Shown: positions 1 through 8,157 of the stretch, piece by piece
How the letters are laid out: each line of letters starts with the position of its first letter
How positions within the stretch are numbered: position 1 is the first letter of the stretch
Assembly (NCBI GenBank): GCA_026002025.1
Contig: BOAU01000020.1
Location: forward strand, 1-28,586
From: Spirochaetia bacterium
Lineage (GTDB): Bacteria; Spirochaetota; Spirochaetia; Treponematales; Breznakiellaceae
Reading direction: 5' to 3'
DNA length: 28,586 nt
Made by a program: the position numbers and the translations under genes
Notes under the pieces: generated by a model
Database searches by the model: none
What the model was told of the DNA's origin: nothing
The model's input: the letters and a program-made list of their open reading frames with translations, nothing else

Positions 1-830
1 TCCTGCCCGGTGAAGAGCTGGAGAGCCTGGTGGAGCACTACGCCGACGGCTTTACCCTGAACGCGAATCCCGGCCGGATCATCCTGTCGCGGGTTAGTAC
101 GGAAGCGGCGGGGGAGACGAGGATATTCGATTACCAGGGGAATAGGAGGATGACTCTGGAAGACCGGGATGTGGTCAGTATCGGGAACAAGGCAATCACC
201 CGACCGGTAGCCTTTTTTGAAGGGGCCATATCCCGGGTAACGACGGGGATAGAAGAGACGGCAGTAGAGGGAGAAGTGGTGATAGAGGGGATGGCGAGAC
301 TGGAGTATCCCTTCTATGAGGGGGAAACCCTGGGGAACGCGGTACGTGCGAATGCGCTGCGCTTTACGGCGTCCAGCGATTTGATCAATGCCTATGTGAT
401 CCGGGGGGACCGGCAAATCCCCATGGATCTGACCCGGTATATCTACTACAACGATTTCAGTAAGGACCTTGCATTGGAGAACGGGGACATCATCCGTATT
501 CCCTTTGTGCAGTACTTTGTGCTGGTAGCGGGAGCGGTGAAAGCGCCGGGGAGGTATCCCTATGTGCCTGACCGTCAGGCAGACTATTACATCAACCTGG
601 CCGGAGGGCGGGACGAGATGAAGAACACCGGGCGTGGTGAGACGATAACGGATATGAATAACCGGAAGGTGAAGAGCGATGTGATTATAGAGCCAGAGAT
701 GATGATAACGGTACCGATGAACAGTTTTATGGCGAAATTCAATGTCTATGGGCCGGTAATCACGACGGTATTGTCGCTGATATCAACGACTTTATCGATC
801 CTTGCGGTAACCGGGGTTCTGGGGAATTGA
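1..830 (+). CDS. Polysaccharide export protein with SLBB domains (5' end outside the window)
   Basis: The reading frame is open from the first complete codon at position 3, so the true start lies upstream; the GTG at 30 is only an internal codon. About 275 residues are visible. They show at least two SLBB-like beta-grasp segments (around F-Y-E-G-E-T-L-G, then V-A-G-A-V-K-A-P-G-R-Y-P-Y and A-G-G), the pattern of Wza/Gfc-type outer-membrane or periplasmic polysaccharide export proteins. The last ~25 residues (from V-Y-G-P-V-I-T-T-V) are hydrophobic and probably form a C-terminal membrane anchor, as in some export proteins. The role would be export of a capsule or exopolysaccharide. The gene ends just before a strong terminator, so it is the last gene of an operon lying to the left. 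The family call is good; the exact polysaccharide is unknown. Confidence 0.8.
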   Translation, partial: LPGEELESLVEHYADGFTLNANPGRIILSRVSTEAAGETRIFDYQGNRRMTLEDRDVVSIGNKAITRPVAFFEGAISRVTTGIEETAVEGEVVIEGMARLEYPFYEGETLGNAVRANALRFTASSDLINAYVIRGDRQIPMDLTRYIYYNDFSKDLALENGDIIRIPFVQYFVLVAGAVKAPGRYPYVPDRQADYYINLAGGRDEMKNTGRGETITDMNNRKVKSDVIIEPEMMITVPMNSFMAKFNVYGPVITTVLSLISTTLSILAVTGVLGN

Positions 831-872
831 TGTTCAGATAGAATTACTGCAACAGAAGAAGCTGATAGAAAA

Positions 873-914
873 GGGGGCTGTGCGGACGAAAATCCGTACA
901 GCCCCCTTTTTTTT
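873..914 (+). terminator. Rho-independent terminator after the export gene
   Basis: The arms G-G-G-G-G-C-T-G-T (873-881) and A-C-A-G-C-C-C-C-C (898-906) pair perfectly. The stem is extended inward by GCGGA (882-886) with TCCGT (893-897), including one G-U pair, and closes on the loop CGAAAA. Eight T residues follow at 907-914. On the minus strand the same stem is followed by TTTT, so it may act in both directions. Confidence 0.9.
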
Positions 915-1091
915 GCATTTTTTCTACCGGGCCGGAATTTTCCTCAGGGCGGCCTACTTCAGCGTGCCGCCGCCGCCCCAATTTTCCAGTTCGATGATGT
1001 TGAGGTAAATTGCCTGTAACGGTATCCTTCGCCGGTTTTGTTCCCCGGTACGTTAACAAAGGGGCTCTTAACTGCTATAGTCAACCGTATC
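915..1091. other. Intergenic stretch with no recognised gene
   Basis: This stretch separates the terminator from the tRNA gene. I see no convincing gene. The minus strand carries a short protein-like reading frame ending at 954 (... Y-L-N-I-I-E-L-E-N-W-G-G-G-G-T-L-K, stop), but it has no plausible start, no ribosome binding site and no family I recognise. It could be the end of a decayed gene. Confidence 0.4.
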
Positions 1092-1164
1092 GCCAAGATG
1101 GCTCAGTTGGCAGAGCGGCACACTCGTAATGTGCAGGTCCCGGGTTCGATTCCCGGTCTTGGCT
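1092..1164 (+). tRNA. tRNA-Thr (anticodon CGU)
   Basis: The full cloverleaf can be drawn. The acceptor stem is GCCAAGA (1092-1098) with TCTTGGC (1157-1163) and discriminator T1164. The D-stem is GCTC/GAGC (1101-1104 / 1113-1116). The anticodon stem is GCACA/TGTGC (1118-1122 / 1130-1134) with loop CTCGTAA, which puts the anticodon CGT at 1125-1127. The variable loop is 1135-1139. The T-stem is CCGGG/CCCGG (1140-1144 / 1152-1156) with loop TTCGATT. Anticodon CGU reads the threonine codon ACG. The 3' CCA is not encoded and would be added after transcription. Confidence 0.95.
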
Positions 1165-1178
1165 AATAACCCAATAGA

Positions 1179-1208
1179 GTTGTTCAGAAACTTCAGTTTC
1201 TGAACAAC
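1179..1208. repeat. Perfect 13-bp inverted repeat downstream of tRNA-Thr
   Basis: GTTGTTCAGAAAC (1179-1191) and GTTTCTGAACAAC (1196-1208) are exact reverse complements around a four-base loop, TTCA. No T-run follows on either strand, so this is not a standard intrinsic terminator. It may be a processing or termination hairpin for the tRNA transcript, or one copy of a dispersed intergenic palindrome. The rest of the gap to 1349 is AT-rich. I could not find a convincing -35/-10 pair for the operon that follows. Confidence 0.6.
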
Positions 1209-1349
1209 AACCGCTTAAAAATCTATTTTTTGAACAAAATCATGTAAATCAAAAAAATGAGAGAATTATCCCCATACTCAAAAGAATAATCCCTATACCG
1301 GAATAAAAGACCGGGGTTATACTTCAGATACGGTGCAAGGAGGGCGGGC

Positions 1350-2795
1350 ATGGGTGTGGATAAGCTGAAAATCTGTTATATAGGCGGCGGGTCCCGCAAC
1401 TGGACCTGGGTTTTGATGCAGGACCTGGCCTTTGAGAAGGAAATCGCGGGGACCATTGAGCTTTACGATATAAAACCGGAGGATGCAAAGACCAACGAAA
1501 TCATCGGCAACGCCCTTATGGCTTCGCACAGTAGTGCGGCGCACAATGGGGGGCGCTGGAAATTCCATGCCAATCCATCGCTGGCGGACTCCCTGACCGG
1601 GTGTGATTTTGTCTTTGTTTCCATATTACCCGCCGATTTTGAAGAAATGGCGGTCGATGTTCATGCCCCTGAAAAATACGGCATCTATCAGTCCGTGGGC
1701 GACACCGCCGGGGCAGGCGGCCTCATCCGCGCCCTGCGGACCATCCCCCAGTTCCGGGAGATTGCCCGGGCCGTAAAAAAATATGCCCCGGACAGCTGGG
1801 TTATCAATTACACGAACCCCATGAGTATCTGTACCCGCACCCTGTACCGGGAATTCCCCGGCATAAAGAGCTTCGGCTGCTGCCACGAGGTGTTTAATAC
1901 CCAGAAGCTCCTGGCCGCGGTGCTGGAAGAAGCGGGCCTTGCCCCCAGGGACAGCATCAGGCGGGAAGATATCAGGACTTCGGTATTGGGGATCAACCAT
2001 TTTACCTGGTTTGACAAGGCGTCCTGGAAGGACATCGACATCTTCCCCTATTATAAAAAATTTGTTGATAAATATGCCGATACGGGTTTCCGGGGAGCAG
2101 GGGCGGCCACTACCTTTGCCGCGGGGAGCGCCGGGACAGAAGATCCCGACGAAGCGGTGCGGCGCAAATATTTTTCCTCCGCCGAACGGGTGAAGATGGA
2201 CCTCTTCCGCCGCTACGGCCTTATCGCCGCGGCCGGCGACCGGCATTTGGCCGAGTTCTGCCCCCACTCGTGGTATCTGGCAAATCCTGCCCAGTCGGAA
2301 AGCTGGGGCTTCAGCCTGACCCCGGTTTCCTGGCGGATCGCCAACCGTGAAAAATTGATTGCCCAGGCAAAGGCCTACCGGGACGGCGCGGAAACCATGA
2401 ACCCGGTGGAATCAGGCGAGGAGGGGCTCAAAATCCTCAAGGCCCTGCTGGGCCTGGGCGATCTTGTCACCAACGTAAACCTGCCCAACCAGGGCCAGAT
2501 GCCCGACCTGCCGCGTGATACGGTGGTGGAAACCAACGCCTCTTTTTCCCGTGACAGCATTCAGCCGCTGGTAAGCGATGGCCTGCCCACGGATGTCCGC
2601 GCCCTGGTGATGCCCCATGTACTGGCCCAGGAAGGCATTATAGAAGCGGTGTTCGAGGGCGATGCAGACCCTAAAGGGTCTGTTGAAAAAGCTTTCCGCG
2701 TATTTTCCCATGATCTTGCGGTGCAGACCCTTTCCCAAAACGATGCCCGTTCCCTCTTTGACGACATGTGCGCCAAAACCCTAAAGGCAAGGTAG
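1350..2795 (+). CDS. Glycoside hydrolase family 4 (possible alpha-galacturonidase)
   Basis: This is a 481-residue cytoplasmic NAD- and metal-dependent glycosidase, starting at ATG 1350 after a good site AAGGAGGG (1337-1344). The N-terminal Rossmann motif is K-I-C-Y-I-G-G-G-S (7-15). Family hallmarks follow: G-D-T-A-G-A-G-G (117-124), N-Y-T-N-P (153-157), the metal ligands in C-C-H-E-V-F (C178, H179) and G-I-N-H-F-T-W-F (H217). GH4 enzymes cleave by NAD-assisted oxidation at C3 followed by elimination, and act on alpha-glucosides, alpha-galactosides and alpha-uronides. From memory, the C-H-E-V-F form resembles LplD-type alpha-galacturonidases. With the rhamnose genes downstream, that would suit rhamnogalacturonan oligosaccharides. 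Family certain, substrate inferred. It is the first gene of the plus-strand operon; the next begins 6 bases on. Confidence 0.88.
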   Translation: MGVDKLKICYIGGGSRNWTWVLMQDLAFEKEIAGTIELYDIKPEDAKTNEIIGNALMASHSSAAHNGGRWKFHANPSLADSLTGCDFVFVSILPADFEEMAVDVHAPEKYGIYQSVGDTAGAGGLIRALRTIPQFREIARAVKKYAPDSWVINYTNPMSICTRTLYREFPGIKSFGCCHEVFNTQKLLAAVLEEAGLAPRDSIRREDIRTSVLGINHFTWFDKASWKDIDIFPYYKKFVDKYADTGFRGAGAATTFAAGSAGTEDPDEAVRRKYFSSAERVKMDLFRRYGLIAAAGDRHLAEFCPHSWYLANPAQSESWGFSLTPVSWRIANREKLIAQAKAYRDGAETMNPVESGEEGLKILKALLGLGDLVTNVNLPNQGQMPDLPRDTVVETNASFSRDSIQPLVSDGLPTDVRALVMPHVLAQEGIIEAVFEGDADPKGSVEKAFRVFSHDLAVQTLSQNDARSLFDDMCAKTLKAR

Positions 2796-2801
2796 AACGC
2801 A

Positions 2802-4904
2802 ATGATCGACAGGCAGCGCCTGGTAACACGGCATAATCCGGTTTACACAAAGCCTGAAAAAAACGCGCCCCTCTCGGTGGGTAACGGTCGTTTCTGCTTT
2901 ACCGCCGACTTTACGGGCCTGCAAAGCTTCTTTGATGATTATGCCGTCCCCGCCGATGCCTTCCCCCTCTGCACCATGGCCGAGTGGGGCTGGCATTCCT
3001 ACGCTGGTGCGCCAAAGGATGATTCGGCGCTGCACCTTACGCCCTTTGACACTCAGGGGCAGCCGGTGGCTTATGCGGTGGACGACGCGGGGCAGGAGGA
3101 ACTCTTCAAGGGCCTGCGCCAGAATGCCCACAAATTCCACCTGGGGAAGATCGGCTTCGAGCTAAAGGGAAATCCCCTCACGCAGAAAAACTGCGGGCCC
3201 GGTAAACAGACCCTCAATCTTTGGGAAGGAATTTTATCATCCGAATTTACGATTGATGGGGAAAGGGTCCTCACCGAGACCTTTGTCCATCCCCAGGAAG
3301 ATACCCTGTATGTGCGCGCCTCTTCTCCGCTCCTTTGCGCAGGAAAACTGCGTTTGACCCTTGCCTTTCCCTACGGCAACCACAAGAAATCCGCCGCTGA
3401 CTTTACGGTTCCCCATCTGCACAGCACGGTGCTGGGGGCAAAAAACGATCGGGGTATCATTTTGGATCGGGTGATGGACGGCGTCAGATACCGCGTAACC
3501 CTTTGTTTTACCGGCCTTTCCTGCAACGCCGAGCCGGGCCCGCTTTCAACGCATATCGTTGTCTTTACCGGCACAGCCGATACGGCGGAACTTGCAATTC
3601 ATTTTGAGCCCCTCAGTATTCCTGCGATGGATATTGACAGTAATACTGTTGATAGTAATGCTGTTTCTCTGGAGCCATATCTGCTGTCCTTTGCCGGAGC
3701 GCGGCAATCCTGTACCGCGTTCTGGAAAAATTACTGGAGCACAGGCGGTGCCATCGACTTTTCCGGCTCCGCGGACAGCCGTGCGGAAGAGCTTGAACGG
3801 CGCATCCTTCTTTCGCAGTATTTAACCGCGATTCAAAGCCGGGGCAGCCTGCCCCCTGCTGAAACGGGGCTTACCTGTAACAGTTGGTACGGAAAATTTC
3901 ATCTGGAGATGCATTACTGGCATTCCGCCCATTTTGCCCTTTGGGGCAGGCATGGGGAACTTGAAAAAAGTCTTGCCTGGTATAAAAAGATTTTACCTGC
4001 TGCGCAAAAGATCGCCGCATCCCAGGGCTATAAGGGGGCGCGGTGGCCCAAGATGTGCGACCCCACGGGGTACAACACGCCATCATCAATAGCGGTACTG
4101 TTGATTTGGCAGCAGCCCCATCCGATCTTGCTTGCCGAGTTGTATTACCGCTCCGCCCCGGGCGAAGCCTTTCTGCGGGAGTACCGCGATATCATCGTGG
4201 AAACTGCGGAATTTATGCAGAGTTTTGTCCATTGGGTAAGCAAAGACCGCTGTGTGCTGGACGCCCCCTATATTCCTGCCCAGGAGCGGCACGATCCCCG
4301 TAGGGTGCTGAACGCCGCCTATGAACTTGAGTATTTTCGCTGGGGCTTAAAACAGGCGGATCACTGGCTGGAGCGGCTGGGGGAAGCGCCCCGCTTTAGT
4401 GATACTGCGGAAAAGCTCGCCCTTCCCGCGCAAAAAGACGGCGTATACCTGGCCCACGAAAACTGTCCCGATACGTTTACCGCCCTGCCTTTCTACACCG
4501 ACCATCCTTCAATGCTGGCAATGTACGGCATCCTCAACAGTGATAAGGTTGATCCCGCGATCATGGCGGCCACCCTTGAAAAAGTTCTTGATGTATGGGA
4601 TATGAAGTCCCTCTGGGGCTGGGACTTCCCCATGATGGCCATGTGCGCCTGCCGCCTTGGCCGGTACGATGATGCGATCAATCTTCTGCTGATGGACAGC
4701 CCGAAGAATACCTATCTGCCCAACGGTCACAACAGGCAAACCGGCAGTGATGACCTGCCCCTGTACCTTCCCGGCAACGGCGGTCTTTTGATTGCCGCCG
4801 CCATGCTGGCCTGTGCGATGCCGGCCAATGGTGATAGTAATACTGTCGGTTCATTCCCTAAAGGTTTTACCGTACAGACGGAGGGGATTCATGCGTATAT
4901 CTGA
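2802..4904 (+). CDS. Putative (alpha/alpha)6-barrel (six-hairpin) glycoside hydrolase
   Basis: This is a 700-residue protein with no signal peptide, so probably cytoplasmic. The N-terminal part is rich in beta strands (V-G-N-G-R-F-C-F-T-A-D, then E-W-G-W-H-S-Y). From about residue 320 it becomes helical with aromatic-rich segments (H-L-E-M-H-Y-W-H, then W-P-K-M-C-D-P-T-G-Y-N). This is the layout of clan-type six-hairpin glycosidases such as GH65, GH78 and GH95 relatives. I cannot name the GH family or the catalytic acid. Position between a GH4 gene and the rhamnose genes suggests release of rhamnose or its partner sugar from an imported oligosaccharide. The start ATG is 6 bases after the GH4 stop, with AAGG overlapping that gene's end. 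Two odd inserts coding D-S-N-T-V occur at 3636-3665 and 4833-4847. Confidence 0.7.
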   Translation: MIDRQRLVTRHNPVYTKPEKNAPLSVGNGRFCFTADFTGLQSFFDDYAVPADAFPLCTMAEWGWHSYAGAPKDDSALHLTPFDTQGQPVAYAVDDAGQEELFKGLRQNAHKFHLGKIGFELKGNPLTQKNCGPGKQTLNLWEGILSSEFTIDGERVLTETFVHPQEDTLYVRASSPLLCAGKLRLTLAFPYGNHKKSAADFTVPHLHSTVLGAKNDRGIILDRVMDGVRYRVTLCFTGLSCNAEPGPLSTHIVVFTGTADTAELAIHFEPLSIPAMDIDSNTVDSNAVSLEPYLLSFAGARQSCTAFWKNYWSTGGAIDFSGSADSRAEELERRILLSQYLTAIQSRGSLPPAETGLTCNSWYGKFHLEMHYWHSAHFALWGRHGELEKSLAWYKKILPAAQKIAASQGYKGARWPKMCDPTGYNTPSSIAVLLIWQQPHPILLAELYYRSAPGEAFLREYRDIIVETAEFMQSFVHWVSKDRCVLDAPYIPAQERHDPRRVLNAAYELEYFRWGLKQADHWLERLGEAPRFSDTAEKLALPAQKDGVYLAHENCPDTFTALPFYTDHPSMLAMYGILNSDKVDPAIMAATLEKVLDVWDMKSLWGWDFPMMAMCACRLGRYDDAINLLLMDSPKNTYLPNGHNRQTGSDDLPLYLPGNGGLLIAAAMLACAMPANGDSNTVGSFPKGFTVQTEGIHAYI
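3636..3665 (+). repeat. Two tandem 15-base units coding D-S-N-T-V / D-S-N-A-V
   Basis: GACAGTAATACTGTT (3636-3650) is followed directly by GATAGTAATGCTGTT (3651-3665). The first unit contains the palindrome ACAGTA-A-TACTGT. Both are in frame with the host gene and give D-S-N-T-V and D-S-N-A-V in a loop between the beta-rich and helical parts. The same unit recurs at 4833 and 20575. Confidence 0.7.
4833..4847 (+). repeat. Third copy of the D-S-N-T-V unit
   Basis: GATAGTAATACTGTC lies near the 3' end of the six-hairpin hydrolase gene, in the same reading frame as the copies at 3636. It codes D-S-N-T-V about 20 residues before the stop, outside the likely folded core. Confidence 0.7.
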
Positions 4905-4925
4905 GCGATCCCGGCAGGTATTGTA

Positions 4926-4955
4926 TCGACACTGCGCGTTCGCATGTTATATACT
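4926..4955 (+). promoter_or_regulatory. Possible internal promoter for the transporter genes
   Basis: TCGACA (4926-4931, five of six matches to the -35 consensus) and TATACT (4950-4955, five of six to the -10) are separated by 18 bases. A small palindrome, TGCG-CGTT-CGCA, sits in the spacer. The site lies in the 74-base gap before the first permease and could add transcription of the importer. Seen by eye only. Confidence 0.4.
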
Positions 4956-4978
4956 ATTTTTGAATCAGGAGTTTGACT

Positions 4979-5911
4979 ATGAGAAGTAAAGCGCTGAACA
5001 ATGCGATCCGTGATAACCTTTCATCCTATGCCTTTCTCGTCCCCTGGCTGATCGGTTTTTTTGTCCTTACACTGTACCCAATGCTCTACTCTCTATACCT
5101 CTCGTTTACCCAGTATACGGTACTTGAACCTCCTAAATGGATAGGGATGCGGAATTTTTTTGTAATGTTTGTTGGAAACGAGCAGTATATCAGGGATGAA
5201 CGTTTTCTCAATTCACTGTTTGTAACATTCCGCTTTGTGTTTATTTCAGTGCCGCTTAAATTGATATTTGCACTGGCCGTAGCAATGCTGATGAATCAGA
5301 AGCTGCGGCTTATCCCCTTTTACCGGACCATCTACTATATACCAACCCTGCTCGGCGGTTCGGTGGCTATTGCCGTACTGTGGCGGCGGCTTTTTGCCGG
5401 TGACGGGGCCATTAACACGATTATCCGGCAGCTAAGCGGCGGGGTTCTTGAGCCGCCGTCCTGGATATCCAACCCGACCTTTTCACTGTATACGCTGATC
5501 CTGCTCGCCGTCTGGCAGTTCGGTTCGCCGATGATCATTTTTCTTGCGGGGATAAAACAGATACCCCAGGAACATTACGAAGCGGCAAGCGTTGACGGCG
5601 CAGGTAAGGTCCGGCAGTTTTTTGCGATTACCATACCGGCGCTTTCCCCGATTATTTTCTTTAATCTGGTTATGCAGATGATCAGCGCATTCCAGTCCTT
5701 TACCCAGGCGTACATCGTTTCCGGCGGTAACGGCGGGCCTGTTGATTCAACGATGTTCTACAGCCTTTACCTGTATATAAAAGGTTTTGCCCACGCCCAA
5801 ATGGGTTATGCTGCGGCAATGGCGTGGGTTCTACTGATAATAATTGCGGTACTGACAGCACTGACATTCAGGTTTTCCAATACAATGGTCAGTTACGGGA
5901 GCGGAGAATGA
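4979..5911 (+). CDS. Sugar ABC transporter permease, MalF/UgpA type
   Basis: This is a 310-residue inner-membrane protein of the binding-protein-dependent transport family, first of the permease pair. About six hydrophobic helices are visible, starting at L-V-P-W-L-I-G-F-F-V-L. The cytoplasmic EAA coupling loop reads E-A-A-S-V-D-G-A-G-K, near residue 200, and would contact the ATPase. I chose ATG 4979 because AGGAG (4967-4971) is 7 bases before it; the in-frame TTG at 4973 would be only one base from that site. The stop overlaps the next start as ATGA. Context suggests rhamnose or rhamno-oligosaccharide uptake. No ATPase gene is nearby. Confidence 0.9.
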   Translation: MRSKALNNAIRDNLSSYAFLVPWLIGFFVLTLYPMLYSLYLSFTQYTVLEPPKWIGMRNFFVMFVGNEQYIRDERFLNSLFVTFRFVFISVPLKLIFALAVAMLMNQKLRLIPFYRTIYYIPTLLGGSVAIAVLWRRLFAGDGAINTIIRQLSGGVLEPPSWISNPTFSLYTLILLAVWQFGSPMIIFLAGIKQIPQEHYEAASVDGAGKVRQFFAITIPALSPIIFFNLVMQMISAFQSFTQAYIVSGGNGGPVDSTMFYSLYLYIKGFAHAQMGYAAAMAWVLLIIIAVLTALTFRFSNTMVSYGSGE

Positions 5912-6756
5912 AACGGCAAACAGGTCTTCTGATTAAGGGCGGTATTTCAAATCTCATTATTCTGGTACTGGGTTTTGCAATGTTATATCCGGTTATCTGG
6001 CTTATCATGGCGTCCTTTAAGGAGGGCTCCCAAATTTTCAGTGATCCAAGCCTCCTGCCGAAAACATGGACCCTGCAAAACTACGTCAAGGGCTGGGACG
6101 GCATCGGCATTGTTCATTTTGGTGCGTTTTTTGTCAATTCCTTTATCATCTGCAGCTTCTGTGTTATTGCCAACGCGGTTTTCTGTTCACTTACCGCCTA
6201 TGCATTCGGGAGGCTGAAATTTAAGGGCCGCAACATCTGGTTCGCGCTGATGATGGTAACACTGATGCTGCCGGGACACGTCACCACAATTCCGCGGTAT
6301 CTGATTTTTCGGTCCTTTGGCTGGGTCGATACGTTTCTTCCCTTTATTATACCAAAACTCTTTGCGACCGATGCGTTTTTTGTATTCCTCCTGGTCCAGT
6401 TTATCCGCAGCCTGCCGAAGGACATGGACGAATCGGCGCGTATTGACGGCTGCGGGAAATTCGGTATTTTTATCAAAATAATCCTGCCCCTTACGGTCCC
6501 GGCAATCATAACAACCCTCCTTTTTACGTTTCTCTGGACCTGGGATGATTTTTTCAACCAGATGCTGTACCTCAATTCACCGGAAAAATACACCGTACCC
6601 ATGGGCTTGCGGCTTTTTCTGGATTCTTCCGGTGTATCTTCATGGGGATCGATGTTCGCCATGTCAACATTATCGCTTATTCCCTGCTTTATACTGTTCT
6701 TCTCGCTGCAGAAGTATTTTGTACAGGGAATCGCAACTACAGGCATCAAGGGGTAG
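5908..6756 (+). CDS. Sugar ABC transporter permease, MalG/UgpE type
   Basis: This is a 282-residue membrane protein, the second of the permease pair. Its EAA-type loop reads D-E-S-A-R-I-D-G-C-G-K with downstream I-L-P-L, typical of the MalG family (CUT1 carbohydrate importers). The C-terminus, F-V-Q-G-I-A-T-T-G-I-K-G, is also characteristic of this family. The ATG at 5908 overlaps the preceding stop (ATGA) and follows GCGGAGA, so translation is likely coupled. A longer in-frame reading from 5824 would run deep into the first permease and is unlikely. It should form a heterodimer with the gene upstream. Confidence 0.92.
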   Translation: MKRQTGLLIKGGISNLIILVLGFAMLYPVIWLIMASFKEGSQIFSDPSLLPKTWTLQNYVKGWDGIGIVHFGAFFVNSFIICSFCVIANAVFCSLTAYAFGRLKFKGRNIWFALMMVTLMLPGHVTTIPRYLIFRSFGWVDTFLPFIIPKLFATDAFFVFLLVQFIRSLPKDMDESARIDGCGKFGIFIKIILPLTVPAIITTLLFTFLWTWDDFFNQMLYLNSPEKYTVPMGLRLFLDSSGVSSWGSMFAMSTLSLIPCFILFFSLQKYFVQGIATTGIKG

Positions 6757-6786
6757 TTTACCCCATAAATTTTTTGGAGGTTCAAG

Positions 6787-8073
6787 ATGAAGAAACTCAC
6801 GTTGTTTTTACTGGCTTCTTTGATGAGCGCAGTAATGGTTTTCGCAGGCGGTAATCAGGCTGCTTCAAACGCCGGTCCCGGTGTCGTCCGTTGGTCATTC
6901 TGGGGAGGTGAAAGCCGTATTAAAAATACCCAGCTTGCCATTGATAAATTTACCGAACAGACCGGTATCATTGTAGCGGCTGAACCCGCGCCGGGAACTG
7001 CCGATCATTTCAGCAAATTCAAGACACAGTTTGTCGGCGGCAACGCGGCCGATATTGTGCAGCTTGGCGGCGATTTTTCCAACCTGCAGGTTGAAGATGT
7101 CGGATCGGTCCTGCTTTCACTGGATGATCTGGTAAAACGCGGTATCATCGATCTTTCAAAGGTAGATGCCGCGGCGATTGCCGGCGGTACGGTAAACGGT
7201 CATCTTTACGCGCTTCCCCTCGCGGCCAATATGCCGGCCATTGTTTATAACAAGTCGCTGCTTGAACGGGTCGGCGCGCCGCTGCCGAAAGTATCATTTG
7301 CATCCTGGGACGAATTCCGCCAATGGCTTGTTGATGTAAAAGCGAAACTTCCCGCCGGGGTTTATCCCTTTGCCGATAACAGCGCCAATTCCGATCAATC
7401 ATATTTCTTCGGTTATTGGGCCCGTGATAACGGCACTCCACAGTGGGATGGCGTAAAGTCCAGCTTAACCGCTGCGGACGCCAAAAAATACTTTGATATG
7501 TGGGCCGATTTCCGCGCGGCGGGCCTTATTCCCCCCGCCGAAACAGCCGCCGACTATGACGAGCTGAACGAATCCACCTCTTCGCTTATCGCCGGAAAAG
7601 TTGCGGGCAGTGTCCTTTGGTCAAACATGCTCGTAAACTACCAGCGGGCCACACCGGACACACTGGACCTGATCGAATTCCCCCACGCGACAACCAGTAA
7701 TGCCCTTTGGGGTCAGATGAGCCAGATGATGGGTATCAACAAGAATTCCAAAAACGCCGAAGCTGCCGCGAAGTTTATTAATTACCGTGTCAACACAGCC
7801 GACGTATGGAAGATTATGGGTGCCGATCCGGGAACGCCGGTGAATTCTGACGGCCGCGCGGTACTTCCTAGCGATGCGGTTACCGACAGAATCACTGCGT
7901 ATATGAACATTGCCGGAAAACATGCAAGCGCGCGGGACCCCAATATCCCCGGCGACTCCCAGTGGGGGCAAAGCCTGTACCTTATTTCACAGAACGTGTC
8001 TTATGGACGGATTACTACCGCCCAGGCCGGACAGCAGGTGGTTGACCTGATAGCCCAGCTGACCCGCAAGTAA
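6787..8073 (+). CDS. Extracellular sugar-binding protein, ABC family 1
   Basis: This is a 428-residue solute-binding protein. It starts at ATG 6787 after GGAGG (6776-6780). The signal peptide has a K-K charge, a hydrophobic core and a likely signal peptidase I cut after V-F-A, before G-G-N-Q. There is no lipobox cysteine, so it would be soluble in the periplasm rather than lipid-anchored. The body (V-R-W-S-F-W-G-G-E, later E-A-A-A-K-F-I-N-Y) is typical of SBP family 1, CUT1 type. It should deliver the sugar to the two permeases just upstream. The gene lies between the permeases and rhaB and is followed by a hairpin that may set its higher expression. Confidence 0.92.
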   Translation: MKKLTLFLLASLMSAVMVFAGGNQAASNAGPGVVRWSFWGGESRIKNTQLAIDKFTEQTGIIVAAEPAPGTADHFSKFKTQFVGGNAADIVQLGGDFSNLQVEDVGSVLLSLDDLVKRGIIDLSKVDAAAIAGGTVNGHLYALPLAANMPAIVYNKSLLERVGAPLPKVSFASWDEFRQWLVDVKAKLPAGVYPFADNSANSDQSYFFGYWARDNGTPQWDGVKSSLTAADAKKYFDMWADFRAAGLIPPAETAADYDELNESTSSLIAGKVAGSVLWSNMLVNYQRATPDTLDLIEFPHATTSNALWGQMSQMMGINKNSKNAEAAAKFINYRVNTADVWKIMGADPGTPVNSDGRAVLPSDAVTDRITAYMNIAGKHASARDPNIPGDSQWGQSLYLISQNVSYGRITTAQAGQQVVDLIAQLTRK

Positions 8074-8094
8074 TTTGAAGCTTTTTTAATCACA

Positions 8095-8145
8095 AAGGCG
8101 GAAAGGTAATGTTGACTTTCTTACCTTTTCGCCTTCTTTCTTTTT
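8095..8145 (+). terminator. Hairpin with T-rich tail between binding protein and rhaB
   Basis: AAGGCGGAAAGGTAA (8095-8109) pairs with TTACCTTTTCGCCTT (8121-8135) over 15 bp with one G-U pair and an 11-base loop. The tail is CTTTCTTTTT. This should be a partial terminator or an mRNA 3' stabiliser. It would leave the binding-protein message more abundant than the rhaBA message, common in importer operons. Confidence 0.7.
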
Positions 8146-8157
8146 AAGGATATCCGC

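Noticed and set aside
1626..2267. Open frame of 213 codons on the minus strand inside the GH4 gene
   Set aside because: It is a shadow of a clearly recognised gene, has a Gly/Pro-rich translation with no family motifs and no ribosome binding site.
3871..4303. Possible frameshift or second gene within the six-hairpin hydrolase gene
   Set aside because: The main frame is continuous over 700 codons with consistent aromatic-rich helical segments; overlapping frames are shadows.
4973..4978. TTG at 4973 as start of the first permease
   Set aside because: Only one base separates it from the ribosome binding site AGGAG; ATG 4979 has a normal 7-base spacing.
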